From positions 248,001-312,000 of the forward strand of contig OY725491.1 in the NCBI GenBank assembly GCA_963281255.1: a DNA stretch of 64,000 nt, written 5' to 3'. A program made the position numbers and the translations under genes. The notes below the pieces were generated by a model that saw only the letters and a program-made list of their open reading frames with translations, was not told the origin of the DNA and made no database searches. This document shows positions 10,629 through 25,401 of this stretch, piece after piece (positions within the stretch are counted from its first letter, which is position 1; each line of letters starts with the position of its first letter). This DNA comes from Aphrocallistes beatrix. Its lineage: Eukaryota; Porifera; Hexactinellida; Sceptrulophora; Aphrocallistidae.

Positions 10629-13600
10629 AAGCTGAGTCTGTTCTGTCTCGAGCAGAACACAGGTCTACAGTCTCTGACTCGAAACGGTTTCTTAGCACAT
10701 TCCTCTGCATCTCCCGTCTCTATGCATCTCACATAGAACGCGACTGAATTGCTCTCACAGGATTCTGTGCACGTACTTACTACTCGATATTTCGACACTG
10801 AGCATTCCATTGTGCAGTTAGCGTTGCTACACGCCTGTACTTGCGTTGCATCTCCGTTACAGGAACTAACTGCAGGGTTTGGTTCCATATTCTCACACGT
10901 TCGGTTCCTGTGTTGCGTGCCACTTCCACAGGTCTGGGAGCATTCACTCCAGCCTGACCACTCACTCCACTCTCCAACACCTATAAATAGCAACCAATCA
11001 AATGTCTGTTTTGTCCATTGACTCCTTTAAGTAAGGACCGTAGGCGTTCAATCTTGGGTCCTGGAACTTGGGTCCATTGTGTATTATTGATATCTCGTAA
11101 TCCGCTCAAGTTAGACATGGAAGATGTATTATTGTCAAATAGGAAGTCGTATTTTTAGAGTCCATACGACTTCCTATTTGACAATAATACATTTCCCATG
11201 TCTAACTTGAGTGGATTACGAGATATCAATAATACACAATGGACCCAAGTTCCAGGACTAAGATTGAATGCCTACAGTCCTTACTTAAAGGAGTCTATGG
11301 TAATAAATATATTTATTTCCCAATGCAATTACATCTTTTTAATTATGCATGCATTTGATTGGTTGAAATTGCAATTGTATCTCTTTCTTTCTCCCATCTC
11401 ATTAATACCGTATTAAAGGTGTGAAAATATGAATATTTACAAACTGGAAGTAATGATATTTCGTGAAAAAGTATCAGATGCACATATATACCATATACGA
11501 GTATGGATTCTACAAACCAAATTGGGTTGAAATCGGACTGTTAAATTTCACAGCATTGTGCATACGGACATACATGCTACACCGTCCATGTCATAAGCTG
11601 TACATTGGAATTCGCTTACTAGCAACTCCCTTATTAGCAATATTGCTCTATTAGCAACCAATCTTCAGGTCCCAGGTGAAGATTTTGTGTTACTTCTGTT
11701 CCCTTATTAGCAACTTCGCGTATTGGCAACCATTTTATGAGCAAAACTCTAGTTGCTAATATGCGAATTACACTGTACTAGAGAGCCAATTACACTGTAA
11801 TTGGCTTATTAGCAATTCGAGTTTTGCTCATAAAATGGTTGCTGATAAGCGAAGTTGCTAATAAGGGAACAGAATTAACACAAGATCTTCACCTGGGACC
11901 TGAAAATTGGTTGCTAAGAGAGCAATATTGCTAATAAGAGAATTCCAATGTAGTCAATCTGATATGTTATACCTGTACATGGTTCCAGTTCACATTCCTT
12001 TGAGTTGATCCTAGCTCCAGGACAGGAGAGCGGGTTACTGGCATTGCAGACTCTCTCTCTCAGCTGGTTTCCTCTGCCACAGGTTCGAGAGCAAGTTGTC
12101 CAATCGGACCACTCACTCCACTCTGCTATAAATAGACAAGTATTCTCAGTTGAAATAAAATGGGAATTTATTGTGGCTGTTTTGTTAAGCTTAATTCTTT
12201 CATTAATTCCCTCTAACCTCCCTGAGGGACTACCAGCTGTTAACCAAGGAATGCTAGCTAAGTTAAGGCGAATATTTTGGGTTTGAAGCAGAAAATAGTG
12301 CGCTTCTTCTTGTGCTAAAAATAGGAACACTTTGCAATGGTATTTACTATAGTTCCGAAAATAGATTGTGGATTTTGCTAACTCATTTCCTGTTGAGTCA
12401 TTATTGGCGGGAATCCATAACAACAGGGTCTCTACTATAAATAGAATTGACCTTAAGACAAAATCAGATTTTAATTATTTACCAATCAAATTTTGAGCTA
12501 AAATATGGTTTTCCTACTATGAAGTGTTAGATTTGGACTATGGATTCTGCTGACTCATTTCTGGTTAGGTAATTTTGGGCGGGGAAGCCCTAAAAGTGTG
12601 GGGTCTATTCTATAAATAGAATTGACCCCTAGGCAAATCAGGTTTTAGTATATGTATATATTTGTTTATATAATAACTTACCACATTGGTTAGTGTTACA
12701 CGTTTCAATGCTATATTCCATTCCCTCACACTGTGGCTCTCCAATGGAATGTGTCACAGCTGTACATTCTCTTATTCTCGTTCTGATTCCACCGCCACAC
12801 ACTGAACTGCACTCTCCATACCCACCCCACTGACCCCAGGCACCAGTAGCTATAAATAGAATATGTATATAAATAATGCGAACCATTTCCTATGTTAATT
12901 GGTAAATTCAAATACAGTCTACTCCGCTTAATAGGATCACATCGGTCAGAGGGCATTTTGGCCCGATTAAGCGGAGAACCCTATTAACCGAAAATATTTT
13001 GTACTAGCTTCTATGTGTGAGAGCTTTTCCGGTCTAGCCAAAAGTGGCCCGATTAAGCGGTTGACACGATTAAACAGTGACCCTATTAAGCGGAGTCGAC
13101 TGTATTTGATTTGCAGTGTTCCTGGTCCTTTTAAAGTGTCCTATTTACTATGTATTTTGTTCGGTTAATTTTGCGTTCATTTAGCTAGATTTCCGCTTTT
13201 TGTTTTACATTCAAATTCTTCACGCTGATATATCCTGTTTGGAAGTGTGCTATTGTATAGCGTTGGAAGTACCATACACAGTGATAGAACTTCTTAACAC
13301 AAAAATACGGATACACACATGCCAGCTTGAGCCATGATAAGCGGGACATGGCGGGACGCAATAGAAAAGTATTATGCATAGAAACAAAAAAGCGGGACAT
13401 AATGGGGAAATTTCATGTAAAAGCGGGACACTCGTGAAGATTAGCTCAATAGGAGAGTGAGAAAAGCGGGATATCTCGCCAAAAACGCAACAGTTGGCAA
13501 GTATGCGGATAATACGGAGATATACGTATTCTCCTACAGAAAATAAATGCAAATCACTTCGATTAAAACGAACAAATTCCCACCGTCTTCTGGTGTTCAT

Positions 13601-14659
13601 ATTAACGAGGTTCTACTGTATATTTCATTACAAAATATTTAGAATACAAACAAACATTTTAATTCAGTTTGTTTACCTGCACACTTTGTTTGGTTGCACA
13701 GCTGGGATTCAGTATTGTTTCCTTGACAATCGGAACCACTTCCCGTTGGTTCCGGATTGTCACACCTCCTGGTTCTAGTTCTGCTGCCATTACCACACGT
13801 GACTGAACACTCAGCCCAGCTGTCCCATTCTCCCCAGCCTCCATCTATATCTACAAACAAGTATATATATAAACCTGAGGTGTGAAGTGGTTTATTGGTT
13901 ATCAAAGATGTTTGCAACGTGTACTCTATATTTTGTATGAATTCACTCGTAATATATACAGTCAACTCCGCTTAATAGGGCCACTGTTTAATCGGGACAC
14001 TTTTGGCAGGACCCGAATAGTTCTCACACATAGAAGCTAATGCAAAATATTTTCGGTTAATAGGGTTCTCAGCTTAATCGGGGCAAAATGTCCTTTGACC
14101 GATGTGACTCTATTAAGCGGAGTCGACTGTATTAACATTCCTTACCCCCAGGACAGTTGCTAAGCTCGCAGGTCCCCCTATCAATACTTTCTCCGACACA
14201 ATCCTGTCCAAGCAGCCCCTTGGTCGGGTTGTCACACCTCCTCCTCCTCTCACGGACCCCACTGCCACACGTCCCACTGCATTGTGTCCACTGATCCCAC
14301 CCACTCCAACCACCAGCCAGATCTAGTTGAGAAGAGTAGTCATGAATTGTGGTGCAGAGCTTAGAAGGAATGTCCGTACACTCAATCTTGAGAAATCTAT
14401 TCGTCCGATTTTTGCCAAATTTGGCGTTTGGGATCTCATGATGGTGTGGATGTGCACTTAATATTTTCCGGTTTTAAAGTATTTATATAGTATATATTTA
14501 TATTTTCACACCTTTATTACAAATCTATATTTGAGTTTTGAGAGTTGTAATTGCATTATTATTGAGTATTTCCTTGAGTAGCTTTTCTCACACGTAGAAG
14601 GATCTATTATAAGAATTTTAATCATATTTTAACACCTCTGGTGTCCTAATAGAACTACA

Positions 14660-14753
<94 letters not shown>

Positions 14754-17700
14754 GTTGTTGTTGTTTACATTAGCTACATAGCAAACGGACATAATGGCTC
14801 CAGGAGGGAAGAGTTGGGGAAACATAGCATACGTGAGACACATCATCTCTTACTCGATTAGTCCTTTCGAACAGAAAGTTTTCGCGGGCGCTTTCACACA
14901 GGGGCCAATCAATTTGTTCCGTAGAACAATGGAAGAAGCGCCGTTCGCGATTCCACCAATGGTTTGTGCGTATTTGATCTATTATTTTTCGATGCGGAAA
15001 CATAGACAGCTGCAACGAAAGCAACCAGAAGATTACACCCCCACTGATGATGATGATTAGTTATATAGGCGTTTAGGACTCTGTATTCTCTGTGATTTGT
15101 TTGTGTTTACCGATTATGCATCTCGTCAATAATTATACTTACGAATAGATTAATATTTTGTGTGTCTCGACGAATGTAAACCAAATTTTATATTCTCAAA
15201 AGTCATTATTGAGAAATGAAACTTTTGAAATGAACCAGGTTGAAGAGTTCCATAGTTTTATCATTACAAAGTGCTTTGACTATATTAACCAATCAGTTTC
15301 AAAGTTCATTATACATTTCTGTATTTGGTCATAATTATACATATTTTCTTTTTTTTACTGGAGTTAGCTATTGAAAGGTGTGAAAAACAATATACGAAAA
15401 ACTTTTTACAGAATATCGGTCTATCAACTATCTCTTAACATCTTTTATATTAAAACTCAATGGTTTTTTTGTTTGTTTGTTTGTGTAAGTTGATTTATGA
15501 ACTGGGAGGTGCTAGAAATGTGAAATTTGCCGCACAGGTAAATAATAATAAGTCTACAAGGGAGTTCGAAGACCTAAGCGAAATCTTCACACCTCACCGA
15601 GATAGGTGTCAAATTGTGCTGACCAATGAAATTCGATTATTTTATCATACCATTAAGATTAACTCACACAGAAAGCATGGAACTCTGTCACATCTTCGTG
15701 TCTCCACCTGATTGCACTCAGTATCCACTTCACAATCTCTGTGTCTCTGTCTGCGTTCTGTAGACACTCCACATGTGACGTCACAAGATGTCCACTGACT
15801 CCAGATACTCCATGCACTCGATGAGACTAAAAATATTGAGATTTAGATTAAATTAGATTGAGGGAAATCCATACGGTTAAGACATTTAGTGATAACTCTC
15901 TTACATACCTTGGCATTCTCCATGGTTACAATATTCTGTCTGATTCACAGCTCCAGGACAATCAACTCCTCCACCACTTGGTTCCGGATTGTCACACCTT
16001 CTAGTTCTGGTGTTAGTTCCGTTTCCACACGAGACTGAACAGCTGGACCAGCTGCTCCAACTCCCCCAACCCCCATCCTCTGGTACTATAAATAGAATGT
16101 GAATTTTTACCGAAGATAAGTCATTTTTCTATTTTTAGTCCATTTAAACTGTATCAAATCTCGAATTCATGAAAATTCACAACTTTTCATCCTTTTTTTT
16201 CTTTTGCCACTTTCAGCCAATCAGATTTAAGTTTATATGCATTGAGTTAGGTATAATCTTATTGGTCAAGCCAACTTTAATGCTCAATCCCTGGATTCTG
16301 ATTGGCTAATACAATTCAACACCTTTTGTGATAAGAAATCAGATTTTGGGTTAAGAATTCTATCATTTTGAGTCGCAGGAATTATAAAGCAATTTTTCTC
16401 AGAACTCAGGTTATGTACAGAATTGAATTTATTTCTTACCAACACAAGGTGGCCCGTTACAGGTGTCACTTTCGTATTCGTCACCTCCACACTCCTCTCC
16501 TCCATAGAGTGGCAGAGGAGTGTCACACTGTCTGTATCTGAATCTGTCACTCGTGCCACAGAATGCTGAACAGGCTCCCCACTCCCCCCAACTACCCCAG
16601 CCTCCATCCACTACACAACAATACTCACACAAACGAAGTTATTAATTGCCATGGCAAGTTAAAGGCAATTTTGAAAGGTATGGTGGAAATAGTTCGACTT
16701 TCCAAAAAAGGAAATACAGTCGACTCCGCTTAATCGGGCCACTTTTGGCAGAACCGGAATAGCTCTCACACATAGAAGCTAATACAAAATATTTTCGGTT
16801 AATAGGGTTTTCCGCTTAATCGGGCCAAAATGTCCTCTGACCGATGTGACCATATTAAGCGGAGTCGACTGTAGTTCACATAAAAACCACCATTATTTCC
16901 TAATGATAAAAAGTCGAACCATTTCGTAAATCTGCAATTCGAACTATTTTCTTTTTCAAAAAGTCGAATCATTTCCGCATTACCATTTTGAAGTTAGCAT
17001 TACATTACAATCCATGGTCCAATGTTCAAATAGAGGCCATTCCCTTAGTATGTAGAATGCCATGGCCTAAGTAACTTAGAATAATAAGGTTATTACAGCT
17101 GTCTGGAACTAGAATCCGTCAGGAATGAGGTTATGTATGTATGATTATCAATTATAGTGCAAATGCACGACATAATTTGGACATAAATCCACCTTTAAAG
17201 TGGTCCATGGTGCCTTGTACGATTGTAATGTGATATTTTAATGTAATTTTTGATATTTGCTGAGGTCTTTCAAGTATGACTAGTGTGAATTACTCTGCAT
17301 CCATTCAGAATTAGAAAGTTTGACACATACCTGGGCATTCTCCCTGGTTACAGTATTCTGTCTGGTTCACAGCTCCAGGACAATCAGCTCCTCCACCACT
17401 TGGTTCCGGATTGTCACACCTTCTAGTTCTGGTGTTAGTTCCGTTTCCACACGAGACTGAACAGCTGGACCAGCTGTTCCAACTCCCCCAACCCCCATCC
17501 ACTGGTACTATAAATAGAATGTTATTACTAGGATTTACATTTACATTTTTAATCCTTATATGGCGTAGATTTATACTCAGGGTTTGATTATTCATATTTT
17601 CATACCTTGGCTCAAACCATTTCAAACTGTGTTAACCAATGAAATTGCAGGGTTTTGATATTACAGTTGAAGTTGAATATAATTGTTCACTAAGGATAGG

Positions 17701-20700
17701 ACATAACTCAATGCAAATATAATCATAATTACTCTACACTTGAAATCTGATTGGTTAGGAACTTGGTTATCTCGTACTACAAATGTTTATATCCCAAAAT
17801 TGCGTTATTATTCTAGGTTTAAAAAATGTTATTCCTTACCAACACAAGGTGGTCCGTTACAGGTGTCACTTTCGTATTCGTCACTTCCACACTCCTCTCC
17901 TCCATAGAGTGGCAGAGGAGTGTCACACTGTCTGTATCTGAATCTGTCACTCGTGCCACAGAAAGCTGAACAGGCTCCCCATTCCCCCCAACTACCCCAG
18001 CCTCCATCCACTAAGACCGAAAATATTGTCAGAAGAAAGTATGTACAGTCAACTCCGCTTAATCGGGACAAGTCTCCAGGAACGGAATGGTTCCCATACA
18101 TAGAAGCGAATACTAAATTTCATCGGTTAATTGGGAACTAATCGGGACAAAATATCTGGGACCAAAGTGTCCCGATTAAGCGGAGTCACCTGTATTCAAT
18201 TCAGCCAATCAAAATTTACGTCTAGACAGTGATTATAACTTGAAATCTGATTGGTCAATATGAAGTTTAGACACAACCCTCAATCATATAAAGAATTTAT
18301 TTAGTTCCAATTTTCAATTTGATCCAATGGAATTTCTATGAACGATAAATCCATACGGTTAAGACATTTAGTGATAGCTCTCTTACATACCTGGGCATTC
18401 TCCATGGTTACAGTATTCTGTCTGGTTCACAGCTCCAGGACAATCAACTCCTCCACCACTTGGTTCCGGATTGTCACACCTTCTAGTTCTGGTGTTAGTT
18501 CCGTTTCCACACGAGACTGAACAACTGGACCAACTGCTCCAACTCCCCCAACCCCCATCCTCTGGTACTATAAATAGAATGTTTATAAACCACCTGAATC
18601 TCTGAAACATTGGTTGTGCCACCAAATTTGAATGCATTAATATTATAGAAAGTTTGGTGGGAAAATTACATAATTGAAACTCAGCTATAAATAGAGTATT
18701 CAATCTGGAACTTTTCAAAGTTAGTTCCAATTCCAATACTCGCCTGTGGTGGTGCAGCTCTGTGTGTTGCAAGCCAATACCCGACTTGATTGGCCTAAAC
18801 ATCTCTTCCCTCCGTGGAGTGGAGCTGGGTTGTTGCAGACTCGGTAGTCTAGCTTGTAGCCTCCTCCACAAGTGGCAGAGCAACTGTACAGCTCAATCCA
18901 CTCACTCCATCGCCCATCAACTATAAATAGAACGATGTTTATATACTGAGTATTGTTGAATTTCACTCAAAATTCCCCATTTTAATTATATCAAGATTTC
19001 TTACCTGGACAAGGTTCCTCATTACAAATCTCTTCTTGAATATTGTTTCCAACACATTCCATTCCTCCATTAGTTGGTTCCGGATCATCACACCTCCTAG
19101 TTCTATATCTAGTTCCATTCCCACAGGTGAGGGAGCATGTACTCCAATCCTCCCAATCACTCCACTCTCCACTCACTAGAAATAATAATTTGTCTATTAT
19201 ACTCGTTTCGAAAAGAAATACCGTATTTCCCTGAATAAGCGCCCGGGCTCGAATAAGCGTCGGACGCCGGGGCATTTTAGTTCTCTGAACATCATATCAA
19301 ACTAGTATTCTCAGCAGTGGCATAGATACAAGTGCTTTTTGAAACATTACATTATCCTTTTTTAATAGAAATAACATTCTCAGTTGTGGCAAAAATAAAA
19401 GTGCCAGTCAATGTAGTAAATAAAAAAAAGAGCGCCGGGTCAAAATAGCGAATGAAAAAATTAGCGCCGGGTCTAAAGGGTGCACGAAATAAATAAGCGC
19501 CCGGGCGCTTATTCGAAGCAATACGGTACACCAAAATTTGACTTTTTTGGCGGGACTTTCGATTATTCAGGGAATTGTTTCATGCGTTTTCGTATCTGAC
19601 AAAGGCTAACTGTACCTAATTTTAGAATGTTTTCTCTAGGAATGATTATTTGTTTGTTTGAACTATTTTCTCTTAAATTTTTCTCTGCCATTAATCCTTA
19701 CGTGATAGTTTACCTGGACAAGTTCCTTCGTTACAAATCTCTTCTTGAGTGTTGTTTCCAACACATTCCATTCCTCCATTGGTTGGTTCCGGATTATCAC
19801 ACCTCCTAGTTCTGTATCTAGTTCCATTCCCACAGGTGAGGGAGCATGTACTCCAGCTCTCCCAATCACTCCACTCTCCATTCACTATAAATATGTTGAT
19901 AGTAGAGATGGATCGTTTCATCTAAATTATCTAAACCTTTCGGTCCACTTTGGTCGATAAAGTGGATTTTTAATGGCGCTTTTAGCCAATAGTTTGCAAT
20001 CCTTGGTTATCTCGGTGAGTGTTTTTTCGTGTAAGTACACAATATTTGTTGTTGTTGTTGTTTACTTATTTACATCCGATACTTTGTTCTACGTATTTCT
20101 CTTTAGATACACATTTCTAAATTACTTGTCATTATGTATTATAATCACACCTGCACAAGTTCCTTCATTACAAATTTCTTCTTGAGTGTTGTTTCCAACA
20201 CATTCCATTCCTCCATTAGTTGGTTCCGGATCATCACACCTCCTAGTTCTGTATCTAGTTCCATTCCCACAGGTGTTAGAACATGTACCCCAATCCTCCC
20301 AATCACTCCACTCTCCACTCACTAGAAAGAACAATGTGTCTATTATACTCGTTTCGAACGGAAATACACCAAAATTTGTACTTTTTTTACGGGACTTTAT
20401 TCGACTATTCAGGAAAACTATTTCCACCATACCGATTTTTTTTAAAAAAATATTTTCTCTTAAATTTGTCTCCGTCATTAATCCTTACATAATAGTTTAC
20501 CTGGACAAGTTCCTTCATTACAGATCTCTTCTTGAGTGTTGTTTCCAACACATTCCATTCCTCCATTAGTTGGTTCCGGATCATCACACCTCCTAGTTCT
20601 ATATCTAGTTCCATTTCCACAGGTGTTAGAGCATGTACCCCAGTCCTCCCAATCACTCCACTCTCCATTCACTAGAAATATATTTCAGATATAAATGACT

Positions 20701-21487
20701 TTTCAATGAACACACGAGTGATTCGATAAATTGTAGAAGGGAATAATTTACAATTAATTATGCAACTCATTTCCGGTTAAGTCATTTTGGGCGGGGAAGC
20801 CATAGAAATGCGGGGTCCAAGCTATAAATAAAATGGACCCCAGGTCATTGATGGGTTTTAATATCATTTCTAGAGGTAGCAAACAATACTTTGGGGTGAT
20901 TATCCTAGGGTGGGTTAATATCCGAGTCTATACGGTATGGTACCTCACTTCCTAATTCAGTACCTGGACACACTTCTTCATTACATATTTCTGTCTCCAA
21001 TTGAGCGCCAACACATTCCATTCCTCCATTGGTTGGTTCCGGATCATCACACCTCCTAGTTCTGTATCTAGTTCCGTTTCCACAGGTGTTAGAACATGTA
21101 CCCCAGTCCTCCCACTCACTCCACTCTCCATTCACTATAAATATATTTCAGATATAAATGACCTTTCAATGAACACACGAGTGATTCGATAAATTGTAAT
21201 TATATGTTATATGTCAACTGTTTTCTAGTAGAATGTTCTTATACCAGGCATCTACTGTAATACTATTATACTTCTGATATGTATATATACTGAATTATAC
21301 TATATTTTCACACCTGCACAAGTTCTTTCATTGCAAATCTCTTCTTGAATATTGTTTCCAACACATTCCATTCCTCCATTAGTTGGTTCCGGATCATCAC
21401 ACCTCCTAGTTCTATATCTAGTTCCATTCCCACAGGTGTTAGAACATGTACTCCAGTCCTCCCAATCACTCCACTCTCCATTCAAAA
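10629..21487 (-). CDS. TSP1-repeat exon array of the ADAM/TSP1 gene (exons 12-29)
   Basis: Exons, each starting and ending in phase 1: 21487-21314, 21134-20964, 20671-20501, 20321-20151, 19884-19714, 19175-19005, 18920-18744, 18567-18391, 18010-17840, 17507-17331, 16610-16440, 16085-15909, 15826-15668, 14322-14146, 13850-13677, 12849-12682, 12125-11973, and 10980-10629 (phase 2 end). Typical repeats read GEWSDWEDWSTCSNTCGNGT, with the WxxW C-mannosylation and CSxTCG O-fucosylation motifs seen in other animals. The first six exons are near-identical. 18567, 17507 and 16085 (GGWGSWSSWSSCSVSCGNGT type) alternate with near-identical 18010 and 16610 (SAFCGTSDRFRYRQC type). Exon 18920-18744 ends in a GC donor (ACAG|GCGAGT). 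The last exon has one full and one poor repeat. Confidence 0.88.
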
Positions 21488-24400
21488 CTAAATATATAAG
21501 GACCTATCAAATCTCCAGACCCAAAAGTGTTGAAGGAAAACACCTCATGAGTGTTTGTTTTAATTAATAAACAGAACACATATTAACTATATAACAATCA
21601 ATAAATATAGTTATTCATGTCTCTTTCCAAAAGTATCCAATAAACTCAAAGTCTTGACCACTCCCTGCCCATTGGTCCATTTTAGATCAACCACTTACAT
21701 CGTAAAACTCGAATAATCTTCCAAAAAAGGTTGCCCCTTAGAATTTATTTTAAACAGATTACTGTCTCTGTTTATTAATTAATTAATAATAATTAGTATC
21801 TAAAAATATCTCATCGCCCTACAATTTGATACTTTAACTATGGTTGACAACTCACTGGTACTTTGGCATGCATCTCCCACTCTGTCTGAGTCACACACAC
21901 ATTCCTGTGTCTGTGTACAAGTGCCGTAACCGGAACATTCCAGTCCGTTGGTTCCAGTTGGGCAAAGTGGCACATATATTGTACTCAGACTGACACATTG
22001 TCGTTGTAAACACACCTATAAACAAGTCGGATGCATCCTAGTTACAAACAGTGCTATGAGGAATGTATTAATATTTACCTTATCAGTTCCACAAACTGTT
22101 CCGTCCTGTACGTAGCCGACGACTTCATTTGTTGCTCTTGTTACTGCGTAAACACTCCTAAACAAACATTATTTATATTGGAATGATACGATTATGATAT
22201 TGGATATTGATAGTACCAGGGACAAGGAATTTTAGTCAAATTATCACTATATCTAATATATCACTATATCTAATAACTACTGTTTTAATAATACAGTAGG
22301 CTCCGCTTAATAGAGTCACATCGGTCAGAGGACATTTGCTCCGATTAAGCAGAATACCCTATTAACCGAAAATATTTTGTATTAGCTTCTATGTGTGAGA
22401 GCTATTCCGGTCCTGCCAAAAGTGGCCCAATTAAACAGTGACCCTATTAAGCGGAGTCGACTGTAATAATAATAATAATAATAATTATTATTATTATTAT
22501 AACAAACTTCGGGGCTTTTCTGTGTAGCTACAAACAATTCGTGTCTGCATTAGTCGCCCTTAGGGCGCCTCTTCGTTCTTTCTTAGAAAATTATTTACGT
22601 TTATACTCTGATTTGGGAAAACCTTTTTATTTTAAATTAATCCAACTACACTCATAATCAACCAGTACTATGCTTTAGATATCAAGGGGTCCACAGGATT
22701 TGAAAATTGTATTACGGTTAATAGGAGGGGGTCCACAGAATATAGGAAAATTGCTATAGGGAGTCCACAGTCTAGTAGAATGGTTGAAAACCGCTGTGCT
22801 AAAGTAATCGAGTATCTTAGGCATCATTTGAGTATTCAGTTCAATTTGATCTATTCTGTCTTAGATAATTTGATAGATTTTTATTTGTTTAAAACTAGAA
22901 GCGATATGTCAACTCTCTACAAGGAATACGGTGTCCCTGTCTTGATGAAGCCACTGAATGCCACTCTGCCACTCGTGTACCTCACCAACGGATACAAGAC
23001 GGCAGAACTTAACAGTAAACTGTCCCTATCATTCCAAGGCTTATCTGAGATTGAGTTTCTAGAGGAATTCACTGGCTTAAAGTACTTGTCTCTGGAATGT
23101 AATCTGGTCGCGAAGATAGAAAACATTTCACACATGAAGCATCTACAATTCCTAGATTTGCAGCAGAATAAGATCGAAATTATTGAGAATTTAGAGAAAC
23201 TGACTGAGCTGAAATACCTTAACCTTTCTAAAAACTCAATTTCGAAACTAGAGAACCTTTCTTGCCTCACGAAACTTCACACCTTGGAAGTGTCCCATAA
23301 CAACCTTCACTCAGCCAATGACATTACAGAATTGATCATGTGTCGCTGTATAAGCGTACTATACATGACACACAATAAACTATTTGACACCAAAGTCATC
23401 GATGTGTTGAGTCAAATGCCGGAGCTAAATGTGCTAAAATTAGAAGGAAACCCGGTTATAAATAGTATCACTTATTATCAGAGAACTTTAGTTTGTGCAC
23501 TGCCAGCATTAAAGTGTTTGGAAGGCTGTAATGTGTCCGATGTCACTCGTGCCACTTCTATGGAGTATTTCTGTGGGGGACTTTTAGCTGAGAGAGCGGA
23601 GCAGTTGCGATGGAATCGAATGGAAGAAGAGAAAATGCGAAAAGGAGTTGATTCACTATACACTGCATTAGTTCTTGGCCGTGAGAATAGCAAACAGGAT
23701 GATAGCCAATCAAATGAGTCAGATTTTGGTGACTTTGATGTTATTGAGGCAGAAGAGGTGAGGAATGGGTTTGATGGAAATATCTCTAACTTTGAAACTG
23801 GAACTGTTGGCGAGGGAAGTTCTATATTTAGTGACAGTTCTGATGAACTGGATTCAGTTGGAACGAATTTGTTGGACACTGGACAATCGGATTTCTTTCC
23901 TCCCTCACAACCAGTGGAATGTTGTACTATGAAGCCTACCACCAACTCTGTTAGTTCTAATTCTCCTAAACTCGGAATAGAACTAAATCCGAATAAGAAC
24001 AGTTCGGATGAATCGAGTGACGCTGAACTTTTTGAAGTGGTTACCACTCCTTCTGGAGATCCCATTATCTTCCTCCCCACCGCTTCATTCCTGAGTCAGG
24101 AATACATGTGACCTGGACTCAATACGACCGATCGAGCGAATACCTAGATTGGTGAATTCTTACTTCATAAGGTCTTTTCTATTACGAATTTTATATTTAT
24201 ATTTCCTAAAATCATTGCTTGTCCCTTTCTTAAAGTTATACATACATATATACAGAGATTTCCTTACCTACCAGCATGGGACACATTCTATTTATAGATT
24301 GTACCCCGAATTTAAGGCATTTTCACACCTTACTAAATGGTATTAATATCTCAACTGTAATCAATCACTTTGCTGGCAAACAGAATTTGAGTCTAAATGG

Positions 24401-25354
24401 ACTTTTTAATGTGCTATAAGGAAATAATGGATCATATTGCATAGTTATAAACGGTACATAGACATCTTCAACATTGGTTATAACAGTGGTTTACTATAAA
24501 GAGTAGTTTGAGGTTCCAAGAGCTAAGTACAGTCAACTCCGCTTAATCGGGACAAATGTTTATTTGGGACAAGTCTCCAGGAACGGAATGGTTGCCTTAC
24601 ATATAAGCCAATAGTAAATTTCATCGGTTAATTGGGAACTCCGCTTAATCGGGACAAAATATCCGGGACCAAAGTGTCCCGATTAAGCGGAGTCACCTGT
24701 ATATGGTGAGTAGATATTGGTTATAGTGATAGTACCAGGGACAGGGAATTTTGGTTAAATTATCACTATATTCAATATCTATTGTACTTACTATTGAACA
24801 AGATGGTACTAAATCGTAAAAAACATTTGGTGGCATTTTCTAGCATAAATGGCGGGCATTTCTGGTTCTATTTTGTCACCTGCATATGAACGTATTCGTT
24901 CCGTCCGATATCTTGATCCTCCTGTTACTGATATATCTGTATCCAGAGGTGTTGAACAGCTGATCCGCATTGACACAGTAGAGTAACCCACACTTCACGT
25001 CCCTAGCAACATAAGTGGAGTTAGGAATGTATGCTATGCATTTGTATAACATTTAGACTTACTCTCTGTCACATTTTCTGTATACTTTCACGTCATTTAC
25101 ATAATTTTCTCCACAATTCCCATACAGATTTCCTCCCTTGTTAAAGCTGTAGCATTCTTCAAAGCCATTTAATGCTTCTAAAAATAGAGTTTATAAATGG
25201 AGATATTTACATGTTTATATTATTGTTTATACCTACCTTCTCCATACAGAGATTTACATAGGTTGCTACTATTTTGACACCTTCCATTGAAGCAATAATT
25301 CTAAAAATACAGACACATGTCAATAAAAATATTATTAGAACACTGGTCTATAAT

Positions 25355-25401
<47 letters not shown>

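Noticed and set aside
14655-14846. Poly-asparagine frame on minus
   Set aside because: Translation of the (ATT)n microsatellite.
10981-21490. Many TATA-box-like CTATAAATAG sequences on the plus strand
   Set aside because: Next to the TSP1 exons these are the reverse complement of the splice acceptor CTATTTATAG of the minus-strand gene, at exact exon borders.
10749-21567. Plus-strand frames over the TSP1 exons
   Set aside because: They are antisense shadows of the repeated exons. Codon content and domain motifs favour minus.
22780-22905. Upstream start for DNAAF1
   Set aside because: The earlier ATG lies in a hAT-like repeat and the added residues do not resemble the family.
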